A stretch of DNA of 60,648 bases from CAYFJO01 sp964343305 (GCA_964343305.1 CAYFJO010000015.1:1-60648); one strand, 5' to 3'; numbered from the stretch's first letter, positions 50,388 through 57,907 are shown. The notes: generated by a model from the sequence alone, not told the origin. Program-made: numbers and translations.

Positions 50388-50500
50388 GGAAAAGCACTGT
50401 CATTGACGGGGATGAGGTCGCTGACTTCGCGCGGAAACACGGGACTTGGGTGGTGGCGGTTGATGCTGACGAGCTGCAATCCTGTTGTAACGCAGCTTGA
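50388..50500 (+). pseudogene. Second, diverged copy of the lpxI 3' end
   Basis: The last 113 bases match the intact lpxI end at 48723-48836, with scattered substitutions and one small indel. The protein reads VIDGDEVADFARKHGTWVVA then VDADELQSCCNAA and a stop, versus VIDADEVADFARKHGISVVA then VDADEINVRRTAA. It has no upstream lpxI sequence. It marks a partial duplication or a recombination scar. Confidence 0.8.
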
Positions 50501-50636
50501 GCCAACAATGTGAAGATAGGTTGGCCTTGCGTCCTCTCATTCGGGTGGGTTTGCAGCGCGGACGTAGACGTGCGGCACATTCCGCACGGCTCGCCGAGAA
50601 TATTCCAAAACTCCTTAGCGAGCTGGATTAACGCCA

Positions 50637-50665
50637 TTGACGAGGCCACCCATTATCTCTAAATT
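50637..50665 (+). promoter_or_regulatory. Likely promoter of the S10 operon
   Basis: TTGACG (50637-50642), a 17-bp spacer and TAAATT (50660-50665) give 5/6 and 4/6 matches to the sigma70 consensus. Transcription would start near 50672, leaving a leader of about 75 nt before the rpsJ start. The promoter is immediately downstream of the scrap zone. Confidence 0.5.
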
Positions 50666-50746
50666 GATTGGCTTCCATCGCCTTTTTGGGGGTGGAATTG
50701 CGGTGCCCAGGCATCTTGAATTATTTGGCAATTGAGGAGTCGAAGC

Positions 50747-51070
50747 GTGGCCGGTCCACATGAAGTCATTCGTATTCGAATGGAAGCCTACGATCACAGC
50801 ATTTTGGATCAAAGTGCTCAGGAGATCGTCGATACGGCCAAGCGAACTCACAGCGAAGTTCATGGCCCGATTCCTCTGCCCACCCGAATTGAGCGATATA
50901 CGGTTCTTTCCGGACCCACCATCGACAAAAAAGCTCGCCAACAATTCGAGATTCGCACCCACAAACGCTTGATCGACATCAAGCAAGCGACCGCGAAGAC
51001 GATCGAAGCTTTGAATAAGCTGAGTCTTCCGGCCGGCGTGGAAATCAAGATTAAAGCTTCCACAAGATAA
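50747..51070 (+). CDS. rpsJ: 30S ribosomal protein S10
   Basis: 107 residues. IRIRMEAYDHSILDQSAQEI, GPIPLPTRIERYTVLSGPTI and the signature THKRLIDI are all present and the length is normal. S10 sits in the 30S head and, as NusE, joins the transcription antitermination complex. The GTG at 50747 is preceded by TTGAGGAG (spacing 7); the longer frame starting at 50732 begins on that ribosome site. First gene of the S10 cluster; neither tuf nor fusA is found directly upstream. A terminator-like hairpin follows it. Confidence 0.96.
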   Translation: MAGPHEVIRIRMEAYDHSILDQSAQEIVDTAKRTHSEVHGPIPLPTRIERYTVLSGPTIDKKARQQFEIRTHKRLIDIKQATAKTIEALNKLSLPAGVEIKIKASTR

Positions 51071-51076
51071 TTACCA

Positions 51077-51104
51077 GGCGGACGCCCCGTTCGCCTTTCC
51101 TTTT
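51077..51104 (+). terminator. Terminator-like hairpin between rpsJ and rplC
   Basis: GGCGGACG-CCC-CGTTCGCC forms an 8-bp stem with one G-U pair, followed by TTTCCTTTT. It could be an attenuator that adjusts expression of rpsJ against the rest of the operon. Confidence 0.5.
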
Positions 51105-51194
51105 GATAGAAGAGTATGATCGGAAGCCGCACAGGCAACCTGGAATCGGGATAACCCAGGCCCTGTCAGGCAGCAGACCACAAGGTAAACGACG

Positions 51195-51881
51195 ATGGCA
51201 AAGGGAATACTCGGCCGCAAAGTCGGTATGACGCAGTTGTACGACGAGAGCGGCCAGGTCATACCGGTGACAGTCATACAGGCCGGTCCGTGCCACGTGC
51301 TCCAAATTCGTACGAAGGAGCGCGACGGATACGAAGCCGTGCAGCTAGGCTATCTTGACAAGTCTCGCCACAAAGCCAAAAAGTCGGAACGTGGTCATGT
51401 TGCCAATATCAGCAGTAAGCGATCAAAACGACGCCAGGACGCGGGCGTTGAATCTTCTGGCAAGGCAGATTGCGAACCGAAGCGATTTGTTCGCGAGTTG
51501 CGTGGCGGTACCGATGACTATGAGCTTGGTCAAGAAGTAAAAGTTGACGTACTTGCGGAAGTGAAGTCCGTTGACGTCATTGGGACCAGCAAGGGCCGGG
51601 GTTTCGCGGGCGTGATGAAGCGGCACAATTTTCACGGTCAGCGTGCATCGCATGGTGTCAAAAAGGTCCATCGCCACGCCGGCGGTACGGGTATGAGTGC
51701 CTCGCCGAGCCGTCTTTTCAAGGGAAAAAGAATGGCTGGCCAATACGGCAACGCTCGTGTAACGACGCGGAATTTGAAAGTGGTAAAAGTGGATGCGGAC
51801 AATGATTTGATCATCGTCCGCGGCGCGGTCCCAGGTCCGAACGGTGGAATGGTGGTCGTGCAGGAAACAAATATGGTTTAG
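51195..51881 (+). CDS. rplC: 50S ribosomal protein L3
   Basis: 228 residues. ILGRKVGMTQLYDESGQVIP, KGRGFAGVMKRHNFHGQRAS and HGVKKVHRHAGGTGMSASPS, GRLF-type SRLFKGKRMAGQYGNARVTT are the conserved core of L3, including the loop that reaches the peptidyl transferase centre. It is slightly longer than E. coli L3 because of a basic insertion near residues 55-90 (KSERGHVANISSKRSKRRQD). L3 begins 50S assembly. It is flanked by hairpin-T-run elements on both sides. Confidence 0.97.
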   Translation: MAKGILGRKVGMTQLYDESGQVIPVTVIQAGPCHVLQIRTKERDGYEAVQLGYLDKSRHKAKKSERGHVANISSKRSKRRQDAGVESSGKADCEPKRFVRELRGGTDDYELGQEVKVDVLAEVKSVDVIGTSKGRGFAGVMKRHNFHGQRASHGVKKVHRHAGGTGMSASPSRLFKGKRMAGQYGNARVTTRNLKVVKVDADNDLIIVRGAVPGPNGGMVVVQETNMV

Positions 51882-51885
51882 TTGT

Positions 51886-51921
51886 CAGTCCGACGGAAAA
51901 GCTTGTCGGGCTGTTTTTATT
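51886..51921 (+). terminator. Terminator-like hairpin between rplC and rplD
   Basis: CAGTCCGAC, loop GGAAAAGCTT, GTCGGGCTG form a 9-bp stem with one G-U pair, followed by TTTTTATT. The gap contains little else. Read-through must occur for rplD and the rest, so partial termination or NusE/S10-aided antitermination is likely. Confidence 0.55.
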
Positions 51922-51942
51922 GAAACGCATTGAGACGGACAG

Positions 51943-52590
51943 ATGCCAGAACTGACAGTTTACGATCGCAAGGGAAAAAAGGTCGGCAAGTATTCGATCG
52001 AGCCGACGGACGTTGCCCCGCGGATTAGCAAGCAGTTGATGCACGATGCCGTTGTGATGTACCAGGCGAATCGTCGTCACGGTTCGGCAAAGACCAAGAG
52101 CCGGGCGGAAGTTTCGGGGACGACGAAAAAACTGTATCGGCAAAAGGGAACCGGCAACGCCCGCGCTGGATCGCGACGGGCCAATATCCGTCGCGGCGGT
52201 GGCCATACGTTCGCCAAGCGTCCCCGTGATTACACCTATCGGCTGCCTCGAAAAGCGGTGCGGCTCGCGACTCGAATGGCCATTGCGTCGAAGATTCAAG
52301 ACGAGGAAATCGTCGTCATCGACGAGTTGAAATTTGACGAGCCGCGAACGAAGGACATGGCCGGCATTCTCAAGGCACTAGGGCTGGACAGCGATACAAC
52401 GCTAGTGGCAACCGATTCGCACGACGTGAACGTCTATAAGAGCGCGCGAAACATCGAAAACGTCACGGTGTCGCCTGTGGCGGATCTGAATGCCTTGACG
52501 GTCCTGACGCCGTGGAAGATGCTGGTGACGAAAGCTGCCCTGGATGAAATCAAAAAGCGAGCGTCAGGTGACGCGTCGAGTGGTGAATAG
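51943..52590 (+). CDS. rplD: 50S ribosomal protein L4
   Basis: 215 residues. The conserved loop that lines the exit tunnel is present: KLYRQKGTGNARAGSRRANI, RRGGGHTFAKRPRDYTYRLP. The N-terminal MPELTVYDRKGKKVGKYSIE and C-terminal LLVTKAALDEI-type LVTKAALDEIKKRA are typical. In some bacteria L4 represses its own operon by binding the mRNA leader and also acts on RNase E; whether that holds here is unknown. The stop lies 2 bp before the rplW start. Confidence 0.97.
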   Translation: MPELTVYDRKGKKVGKYSIEPTDVAPRISKQLMHDAVVMYQANRRHGSAKTKSRAEVSGTTKKLYRQKGTGNARAGSRRANIRRGGGHTFAKRPRDYTYRLPRKAVRLATRMAIASKIQDEEIVVIDELKFDEPRTKDMAGILKALGLDSDTTLVATDSHDVNVYKSARNIENVTVSPVADLNALTVLTPWKMLVTKAALDEIKKRASGDASSGE

Positions 52591-52592
52591 AG

Positions 52593-52958
52593 ATGGTTAA
52601 GCCGCCGAAAAAAAACAAGAAGCGACAGACGTCGAAGGAAAAGCATCGCGAGAAGCTTCGTATCACGAGCAGCTTGCAGTTGGAGCCTTATCAGGTAGTG
52701 CTGCGTCCGCTTGTGACCGAAAAGGGGATGCATCGTTCGACCCGCGACAATCAATATGCGTTTGAGGTGAATCCGCTCGCGGATAAACTGCAGATTCGCA
52801 GCGCGGTGGAAGAGCTGTTTGACGTCAAAGTGACCAAGGTTTGCACGCAGAATCGCCGCGGCAAGCCACGACGCCATCGATTTCGCTGGGGTCGAACGAA
52901 AGATTGGAAAAAAGCGATCGTGACGCTGGATAAAGAGCATCGCATCGACTTCTTCTAA
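52593..52958 (+). CDS. rplW: 50S ribosomal protein L23 with basic N-terminal extension
   Basis: 121 residues; the conserved core (LEPYQVVLRPLVTEKGMHRS, NQYAFEVNPLADKLQIRSAV, EELFDVKVTKVCTQNRRGKP) starts at about residue 30, so the protein is about 25 residues longer than usual. The extension, MVKPPKKNKKRQTSKEKHRE, is lysine-rich and presumably disordered and rRNA-binding. L23 docks signal recognition particle and trigger factor at the tunnel exit. The ATG at 52593 is 2 bp after rplD, so the extension is probably translated; an internal start at the core lacks a Met. Confidence 0.95.
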   Translation: MVKPPKKNKKRQTSKEKHREKLRITSSLQLEPYQVVLRPLVTEKGMHRSTRDNQYAFEVNPLADKLQIRSAVEELFDVKVTKVCTQNRRGKPRRHRFRWGRTKDWKKAIVTLDKEHRIDFF

Positions 52959-52981
52959 ACCTGCACGTTGAGAATAGTAAA

Positions 52982-53842
52982 ATGGGTATTCGAAAATACA
53001 AGCCGACATCCGCTGGACGCCGCGATGCAACGGTCAGCGATTTTGCCGATATCACTAAGGGTACAAAGCCGCAAAAGAAGCTGCTGCGAAAGAAAAAACG
53101 CACGGGGGGGCGAAACAATCAAGGCAAGATCACGGCGCGACATCGTGGTGGTGGTCACAAGCGGCGTTATCGTGTGATTGATTTTCAACGCAAAAAGGAT
53201 GGTGTGCCGGCCAAGGTGGATTCGGTTCAGTACGATCCGAACCGCAGTGCCCGTATCGCGTTGTTGTTTTATGCGGATGGCGATAAGAGATACATTTTGG
53301 CTCCGGACGGATTGAAGGAAGGTGACCGTATTGAAAGCGGGCCAGAGGCACCACCCACGGTTGGCAACTGCCTGCCGCTGAAGAACATTCCGCTAGGCAT
53401 GACGATTCACAACATCGAGATGCGTCCTGGTCGCGGTGGCTGCCTGTGCCGTAGTGCGGGGTCCTCGGCAACGCTGATGGCACGCGAAGCGGACTGGGCT
53501 CAGATCTCATTGCCCAGCGGTGAGATTCGACGTATTCCGTCCGCTTGCCGGGCGACGATCGGCAAGGTTGGCAACTCGGATCACATGAACATTACGTTGG
53601 GTAAAGCCGGTCGGAAGCGTTGGCTTGGCCGGCGCCCGCATGTTCGAGGTACGGCGATGAACCCGGTCGACCATCCGCACGGTGGTGGTGAAGGTCGAAC
53701 GAAGGGTGGCCGTCATCCAGTCAGTCCGACGGGTGTGCCTGCGAAGGGTGGCCCGACTCGCCAGAAGCGAAAGGCATCGAATTCAGCGATCGTGCGGCGA
53801 CGCAAGTCGAAGCGTTACGGTCAACTCACATTAAAGAAATAA
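52982..53842 (+). CDS. rplB: 50S ribosomal protein L2
   Basis: 286 residues. MGIRKYKPTSAGRRDATVSD, RHRGGGHKRRYRVIDFQRKK, the C-terminal NPVDHPHGGGEGRTKGGRHP and the usual GRVGNSDH-type IGKVGNSDHMN are present, including the His of the HPHGGG loop, important for peptidyl transfer and subunit joining. The length is normal. The next gene, rpsS, begins 31 bp downstream. Confidence 0.97.
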   Translation: MGIRKYKPTSAGRRDATVSDFADITKGTKPQKKLLRKKKRTGGRNNQGKITARHRGGGHKRRYRVIDFQRKKDGVPAKVDSVQYDPNRSARIALLFYADGDKRYILAPDGLKEGDRIESGPEAPPTVGNCLPLKNIPLGMTIHNIEMRPGRGGCLCRSAGSSATLMAREADWAQISLPSGEIRRIPSACRATIGKVGNSDHMNITLGKAGRKRWLGRRPHVRGTAMNPVDHPHGGGEGRTKGGRHPVSPTGVPAKGGPTRQKRKASNSAIVRRRKSKRYGQLTLKK

Positions 53843-53873
53843 CTATCCCCCTACTTACTGCTAACTTAACAAC

Positions 53874-54143
53874 ATGGGACGTTCGACAAAAAAAGGGCCT
53901 TACGTAGATCCAAAGCTGTACATGAAAGTGTCCAAGCAGGATGACGCAGGGACAAAAGAACCAATTAAGACCTGGGCTCGGGCGTGCATGATTGTACCCG
54001 AGTTTGTGGGCCATACATTTATGGTTCATAACGGCCGGCACCATCTCAAAGTGTTTGTCACAGAAGATATGGTCGGTCACAAGTTGGGCGAATTCGCACC
54101 GACGCGAACGTTCCGTGGACATGGTGGCAAAGGCAAGCGATAA
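53874..54143 (+). CDS. rpsS: 30S ribosomal protein S19
   Basis: 89 residues, standard length: MGRSTKKGPYVDPKLYMKVS, IKTWARACMIVPEFVGHTFM, VHNGRHHLKVFVTEDMVGHK, LGEFAPTRTFRGHGGKGKR. It binds the 30S head next to S13. It lies between rplB and rplV in the normal S10 cluster order. Confidence 0.97.
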   Translation: MGRSTKKGPYVDPKLYMKVSKQDDAGTKEPIKTWARACMIVPEFVGHTFMVHNGRHHLKVFVTEDMVGHKLGEFAPTRTFRGHGGKGKR

Positions 54144-54167
54144 GGCTGGCCGCCAAGGATTGACACA

Positions 54168-54521
54168 ATGGCTTTCCAAGCTTCACACAAATATGCACGC
54201 ATCAGCCCCACGAAGGTGCGGCCGATGGCGGATATGGTTCGTAACAAACCAGCCGACGAGGCGCTGGCGATTTTGCAATTCCAACCACAACGAGGTGCTC
54301 GGATGTTGGAAAAAGTCATTCGCAGCGCGTTGGGAAATGCTCAGGATCCAGAACAGAATCCTGGCCGGATGGTGAATGTCGCCGAACTCGTGGTGACGGA
54401 GGCTCGGGTGGACGGCGGACCGATGTTTAAACGGATTCGCCCTCGTGCTCGAGGCATGGCATTTATGATCAAAAAGCGAACATCGCACATTCACGTCACG
54501 TTGGATGTCTCGCAAGATTAG
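54168..54521 (+). CDS. rplV: 50S ribosomal protein L22
   Basis: 117 residues with ASHKYARISPTKVRPMADMV, RNKPADEALAILQFQPQRGA and the C-terminal hairpin GGPMFKRIRPRARGMAFMIK that lines the exit tunnel. The tip of that hairpin is a site of macrolide resistance mutations in other bacteria; the sequence here looks wild type. Next gene rpsC, 40 bp downstream. Confidence 0.97.
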   Translation: MAFQASHKYARISPTKVRPMADMVRNKPADEALAILQFQPQRGARMLEKVIRSALGNAQDPEQNPGRMVNVAELVVTEARVDGGPMFKRIRPRARGMAFMIKKRTSHIHVTLDVSQD

Positions 54522-54561
54522 GGATCGGTGGGCATAGCCCACCCTATTTAAGAGTCACGAT

Positions 54562-55275
54562 ATGGGTCAAAAAGTTAATCCGGTTGGTTTTCGAACAGGC
54601 GTCATGATCGGCTGGAAGAGTCGCTGGTACGCATCGAAACAAGAGTTTGCAGGTTTGCTGATTGAAGACCACAAGGTCCGCAACTTTATCAAAAACCATC
54701 CCAAAAAGGCACAATATCGCAATGCTGGCATCGATCGCATTGAAATCGAGCGAACGCGCGACGAAGTCAAAGTGGTGTTGTACGTCGCTAGGCCTGGCTT
54801 GATCATCGGTAAGAAGGGACAGGAAGCAGAGATCCTGCAGGAAGAGATACAGAATCTGATTGGTCGCCGCGTGAATTTGAAAATTGAAGAGATTTCGCGA
54901 CCGGAATTGCAGGCTCAATTAGTGGCCGAAGAAATTGCCAATCAGTTGGCCAAGCGATCTAGTTTCCGCCGCACGATGAAGCGGGCGTTGGAGCAAACGA
55001 TGGATGCAGGCGCGAAAGGTATTAAGGTTCAATTAGCCGGCCGGCTCGGCGGTGCCGAAATGGCTCGACGTGAAAAACAAATCGCCGGATCGATTCCCTT
55101 GAGTACTCTGCGAGCGAAGATTGACTACGGCTTCGTCGAAGCCAAAACGCCGCAAGGACACATTGGAGTGCAGGTCTGGATTAACCAAGGTATGCACGAA
55201 GGAGACGGCTCCGATGGCGATGATGCCGAGACGGGTCAAGCACCGAAAAAGCCAAAGAAGACGTATAAGAGGTAA
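54562..55275 (+). CDS. rpsC: 30S ribosomal protein S3 with acidic C-terminal tail
   Basis: 237 residues. The N-terminal MGQKVNPVGFRTGVMIGWKS, the KH domain (ARPGLIIGKKGQEAEILQEE) and the C-terminal domain (LAGRLGGAEMARREKQIAGS, IPLSTLRAKIDYGFVEAKTP) are standard. The tail after GHIGVQVWINQGMHE is unusual: GDGSDGDDAETGQAPKKPKK is acidic then basic. This tail is encoded by the same DNA that carries the first 20 codons of rplP in another frame, so it may owe its composition to that overlap. Confidence 0.96.
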   Translation: MGQKVNPVGFRTGVMIGWKSRWYASKQEFAGLLIEDHKVRNFIKNHPKKAQYRNAGIDRIEIERTRDEVKVVLYVARPGLIIGKKGQEAEILQEEIQNLIGRRVNLKIEEISRPELQAQLVAEEIANQLAKRSSFRRTMKRALEQTMDAGAKGIKVQLAGRLGGAEMARREKQIAGSIPLSTLRAKIDYGFVEAKTPQGHIGVQVWINQGMHEGDGSDGDDAETGQAPKKPKKTYKR

Positions 55276-55630
55276 CGCAACTCGCGGCAACAAAGTCGTG
55301 TTTGGCGATTACGGATTACAGTCATTGCAAGCGGGTTGGATTCGCGCCACTACGATCGAAGCCGGTCGTATTGCGGCCCAGCAATACATCCGCGGCGAAG
55401 GCCGTTTGTACATTCGCATGTTTCCGCACAAGTCGATTACCTCGACGCCGTTGGAAACACGAATGGGCAAGGGAAAAGGCGAGCCTGAAGCGTGGGTTGC
55501 CACGGTCAAGCCCGGCTCGATCATGTACGAGCTAGGTGGTGTCACCGAAGAGCAAGCCCGCGTTTGCTTTGCAAGACTTGCACACAAAATGCCGGTTAAA
55601 GTTCGCCTGGTTAAGCGACGGCCCGCGTAG
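55214..55630 (+). CDS. rplP: 50S ribosomal protein L16, starting inside rpsC
   Basis: 138 residues. The conserved protein begins MAMMPRRVKHRKSQRRRIRG and continues NATRGNKVVFGDYGLQSLQA, GWIRATTIEAGRIAAQQYIR and MGKGKGEPEAWVATVKPG. The start at 55214 lies 62 bases before the rpsC stop and has GAAGGAGA at 55198-55205, spacing 8. Basic residues such as those at 4-20, required in L16, are all encoded within the overlap, so the overlap cannot be avoided by choosing a later start. L16 organises the A site and central protuberance. In other bacteria the two genes are adjacent or overlap by a few bases. Confidence 0.95.
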   Translation: MAMMPRRVKHRKSQRRRIRGNATRGNKVVFGDYGLQSLQAGWIRATTIEAGRIAAQQYIRGEGRLYIRMFPHKSITSTPLETRMGKGKGEPEAWVATVKPGSIMYELGGVTEEQARVCFARLAHKMPVKVRLVKRRPA

Positions 55631-55645
55631 GCGAGGATGAGATAG

Positions 55646-56167
55646 ATGAATGCCACAGAACTACGTGAAATGAATGTCGAGCAGCTTCAGGCGACACTGA
55701 ACGAAACGACGGAAAGTCTTTTTCGTTTGCGGACGCAAGCGCAGACGGAACGGCTTGACGCACCCAGCGAGTTGCGCCGTCATCGGCGGCTGATCGCCAC
55801 GATTAAGACGATTCAGCGTGAAAGGGATTTGAACAAAAAACTGATTGTGAAGGCCAGGTTCGTCGATCGTGCGACCGGCGCGCCGATCTCCGGGGGGGAC
55901 TATCGGGTCAAGCTTTTCGACAAGGACATCTTTGTTGACGACCCGATGGGCGACGACGGGTTGGATGCCGAAGGCCGTATGTTGATCGAGTGCGATGTGG
56001 ATGATGCCAAGATCAATGATGGGTTGATGAAGTTTTTCGAAGGCAACCCTGACCTGTATGTCATCCTGGAAAAGGAATCGAAAGAGGTTTTTCGTTCGCG
56101 AACATTCCGTGGTATCCACCGAAAACGAAACCGCCGTGTCTTCCATATGGGTACCTTTAAAGTTTAA
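55646..56167 (+). CDS. rpmC: 50S ribosomal protein L29 fused to a transthyretin-like domain
   Basis: 173 residues, against about 65 normally. Residues 1-66 are L29: MNATELREMNVEQLQATLNE, SLFRLRTQAQTERLDAPSEL, IATIKTIQRERDLN. The remaining 107 residues are unlike any ribosomal protein: ARFVDRATGAPISGGDYRVK, LFDKDIFVDDPMGDDGLDAE, GRMLIECDVDDAKINDG, PDLYVILEKESKEVFRS, ending with a basic stretch FRGIHRKRNRRVFHMG. The order of strands and the K-L-x-D-K-D, D-x-E-G-R and D-L-Y-V elements resemble transthyretin-like (TTL) beta-sandwiches. The frame is continuous, with no internal start or ribosome site. L29 lies at the tunnel exit beside L23, so the domain would project there. The function is unknown. 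Confidence 0.85.
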   Translation: MNATELREMNVEQLQATLNETTESLFRLRTQAQTERLDAPSELRRHRRLIATIKTIQRERDLNKKLIVKARFVDRATGAPISGGDYRVKLFDKDIFVDDPMGDDGLDAEGRMLIECDVDDAKINDGLMKFFEGNPDLYVILEKESKEVFRSRTFRGIHRKRNRRVFHMGTFKV

Positions 56168-56204
56168 GAAAACAGCGTTCCTTTACGACAAAGAGACATT
56201 CGGT

Positions 56205-56516
56205 ATGCCAAAACGAGTTGCCCAAGGCACAGTCACCAGCGACAAAATGGATAAGACCCGCGTCGTTCACATTTCGCGTCTGGTCCAACATCCGATGTAC
56301 GGCAAGTTCATCCGCGAGCGGACGGTGTGCTATGTGCACGACGAAGAGAATCAGTCGGCGGAAGGTGATACGGTTGAGATCATCGAATCGCGACCACGGT
56401 CAAAAAAGAAACGTTGGGAATTGGTGAAAGTGGTTGAAAAGAGCCGTGACGTGGACGTGGCGGCGTTGAAGGCGGCACGACAGTCGGACGCAGCGGAAGA
56501 GGCGGAAAAGGTATAG
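56205..56516 (+). CDS. rpsQ: 30S ribosomal protein S17
   Basis: 103 residues. PKRVAQGTVTSDKMDKTRVV, HISRLVQHPMYGKFIRERTV and CYVHDEENQSAEGDTVEIIE, SRPRSKKKRWELVKVVEKS match S17, an early-binding OB-fold protein. The start at 56205 is preferred over the upstream frame, which runs antiparallel with the L29 fusion. About 15-20 residues longer at the C-terminus than E. coli S17. Confidence 0.95.
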   Translation: MPKRVAQGTVTSDKMDKTRVVHISRLVQHPMYGKFIRERTVCYVHDEENQSAEGDTVEIIESRPRSKKKRWELVKVVEKSRDVDVAALKAARQSDAAEEAEKV

Positions 56517-56561
56517 GTCCGGCGAGATCGACCGATAGAGCAAAAGAATGGCTGAGTAGTA

Positions 56562-56930
56562 ATGATTCAACAAGAAACAAGATTGGCAGTCGCTGACAAT
56601 TCCGGCGTCAAAGAGTTGGGTTGTATCAAGGTGTTGGGTGGTACGCGGCGTCGCTTCGCGGGACTGGGCGACATTGTGGTTTGCAGCGTCAAGAGTGTCA
56701 GTGCGGATAGCACGATTAAGAAGAAGACAATTGTGCAGGCGGTCATCGTTCGTTGCAAGCAACCAACGCGGCGGGCCGATGGCAGCTATATTCGTTTCGA
56801 CAGCAACGCAGCCGTCATTATCGATCAAGACAAGAATCCACGAGGCACGCGAATTTTTGGTGCCGTGGCACGTGAGCTTCGTGAACGCAATTTCATGAAG
56901 ATTGTCAGTTTGGCGAACGAGGTGGTGTGA
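56562..56930 (+). CDS. rplN: 50S ribosomal protein L14
   Basis: 122 residues, standard: MIQQETRLAVADNSGVKELG, CIKVLGGTRRRFAGLGDIVV, RADGSYIRFDSNAAVIIDQD, GTRIFGAVARELRERNFMKI. It contacts 16S rRNA at bridge B8 with L19. The TGATG overlap with rplX shows translational coupling. Confidence 0.97.
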   Translation: MIQQETRLAVADNSGVKELGCIKVLGGTRRRFAGLGDIVVCSVKSVSADSTIKKKTIVQAVIVRCKQPTRRADGSYIRFDSNAAVIIDQDKNPRGTRIFGAVARELRERNFMKIVSLANEVV

Positions 56931-57283
56931 TGCTCATCAAAGTGGATGATATTGTCGAAGTGGTTTCCGGCGACGAACGTTACGACCGTGCTCGTGGCAA
57001 AGTTTTGAAAGTCGATCACAAGACTGGCAAGCTGGTTGTCGAAGGCGTGAACCGCGTTTACAAACACGTGCGACCGAGTCAGAAAAACCCACAGGGTGGT
57101 CGGTTGTCGAAAGAAATGCCCATGCAAGCGTCCAACGTGCAATATGTTTGCACGAAGTGCGACGGCCCGGTCAAGTTGAGCACGCGTTATTTAAAGGACG
57201 GCAGCAAAGAGCGATATTGTCGGTCGTGTGGCACCAGTATCGATCAGATTGCACCGGCCCGAAAATCAGCGGCCAAGAGCTAA
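56930..57283 (+). CDS. rplX: 50S ribosomal protein L24 with zinc-ribbon-like tail
   Basis: 117 residues. The KOW motif is VVSGDERYDRARGKVLKVDH, followed by VEGVNRVYKHVRPSQKNPQG. The tail holds CTKCDGPVKLSTRYLKDGSK, ERYCRSCG, a CxxC-x(n)-CxxC pattern seen in many bacterial L24 proteins. The ATG at 56930 shares its A with the rplN stop (TGATG); a GTG at 56927 would add one residue. L24 begins 50S assembly. Confidence 0.96.
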   Translation: MLIKVDDIVEVVSGDERYDRARGKVLKVDHKTGKLVVEGVNRVYKHVRPSQKNPQGGRLSKEMPMQASNVQYVCTKCDGPVKLSTRYLKDGSKERYCRSCGTSIDQIAPARKSAAKS

Positions 57284-57309
57284 CAAAGGCGATTGTTGGA
57301 TAAGAGAAA

Positions 57310-57870
57310 ATGAATCCTCGACTTCAAGACAAGTACGAAAACGAAATCTTGCCGGCTCTAAAGGAGTCGCTCGGTCGAGAGAATCGGCTGGCGTTGCCTC
57401 GGCTGGAAAAGATCGTCGTGAACATGGGTGTCGGAACGGCCACGCAAGAGAAAAAGCACATGGACGATTCGGTCGCCTCGCTGACGCAGATCACCGGTCA
57501 GAAGCCGATCGTGACACTCTCCCGAAAGTCTGTCGCTGGATTTCGGCTGCGCGACGGCATGGCGATTGGTTGCAAGGTCACGATGCGTCGCCAGCGAATG
57601 TATGAATTCATGGACCGGTTGATCAGCATCGCGTTGCCTCGTGTTCGCGACTTTCGCGGGCTGAGCCGCAGCGCGTTTGATGGGAATGGAAATTACAGCA
57701 TCGGTTTGTCAGAACAACTGGTGTTTCCGGAGTTGAACCCGGATAAGTTCACAAGGCCGCAAGGAATGAACATTACGTTTGTTACCAAAGGCGGGACAGA
57801 CGAAGAAGCCCGCGAGATGCTCGAACGGTTTGGAATGCCATTTCAACGTGACGAGGCGGACGCGGCGTGA
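57310..57870 (+). CDS. rplE: 50S ribosomal protein L5
   Basis: 186 residues. MNPRLQDKYENEILPALKES, LEKIVVNMGVGTATQEKKHM, ITGQKPIVTLSRKSVAGFRL, MYEFMDRLISIALPRVRDFR and GLSRSAFDGNGNYSIGLSEQ, then FVTKGGTDEEAREMLERFGM define L5, which binds 5S rRNA and the P-site tRNA. Normal length; starts 26 bp after rplX. Confidence 0.97.
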   Translation: MNPRLQDKYENEILPALKESLGRENRLALPRLEKIVVNMGVGTATQEKKHMDDSVASLTQITGQKPIVTLSRKSVAGFRLRDGMAIGCKVTMRRQRMYEFMDRLISIALPRVRDFRGLSRSAFDGNGNYSIGLSEQLVFPELNPDKFTRPQGMNITFVTKGGTDEEAREMLERFGMPFQRDEADAA

Positions 57871-57907
57871 GCAGCGGAGTTAAACGAGTTTTAAAAAGGT
57901 ATCACTA

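Noticed and set aside
50305..50649. 114-codon minus-strand ORF just before rpsJ
   Set aside because: It is antisense to the lpxI tail copy in its middle, and the remainder shows no family; probably chance.
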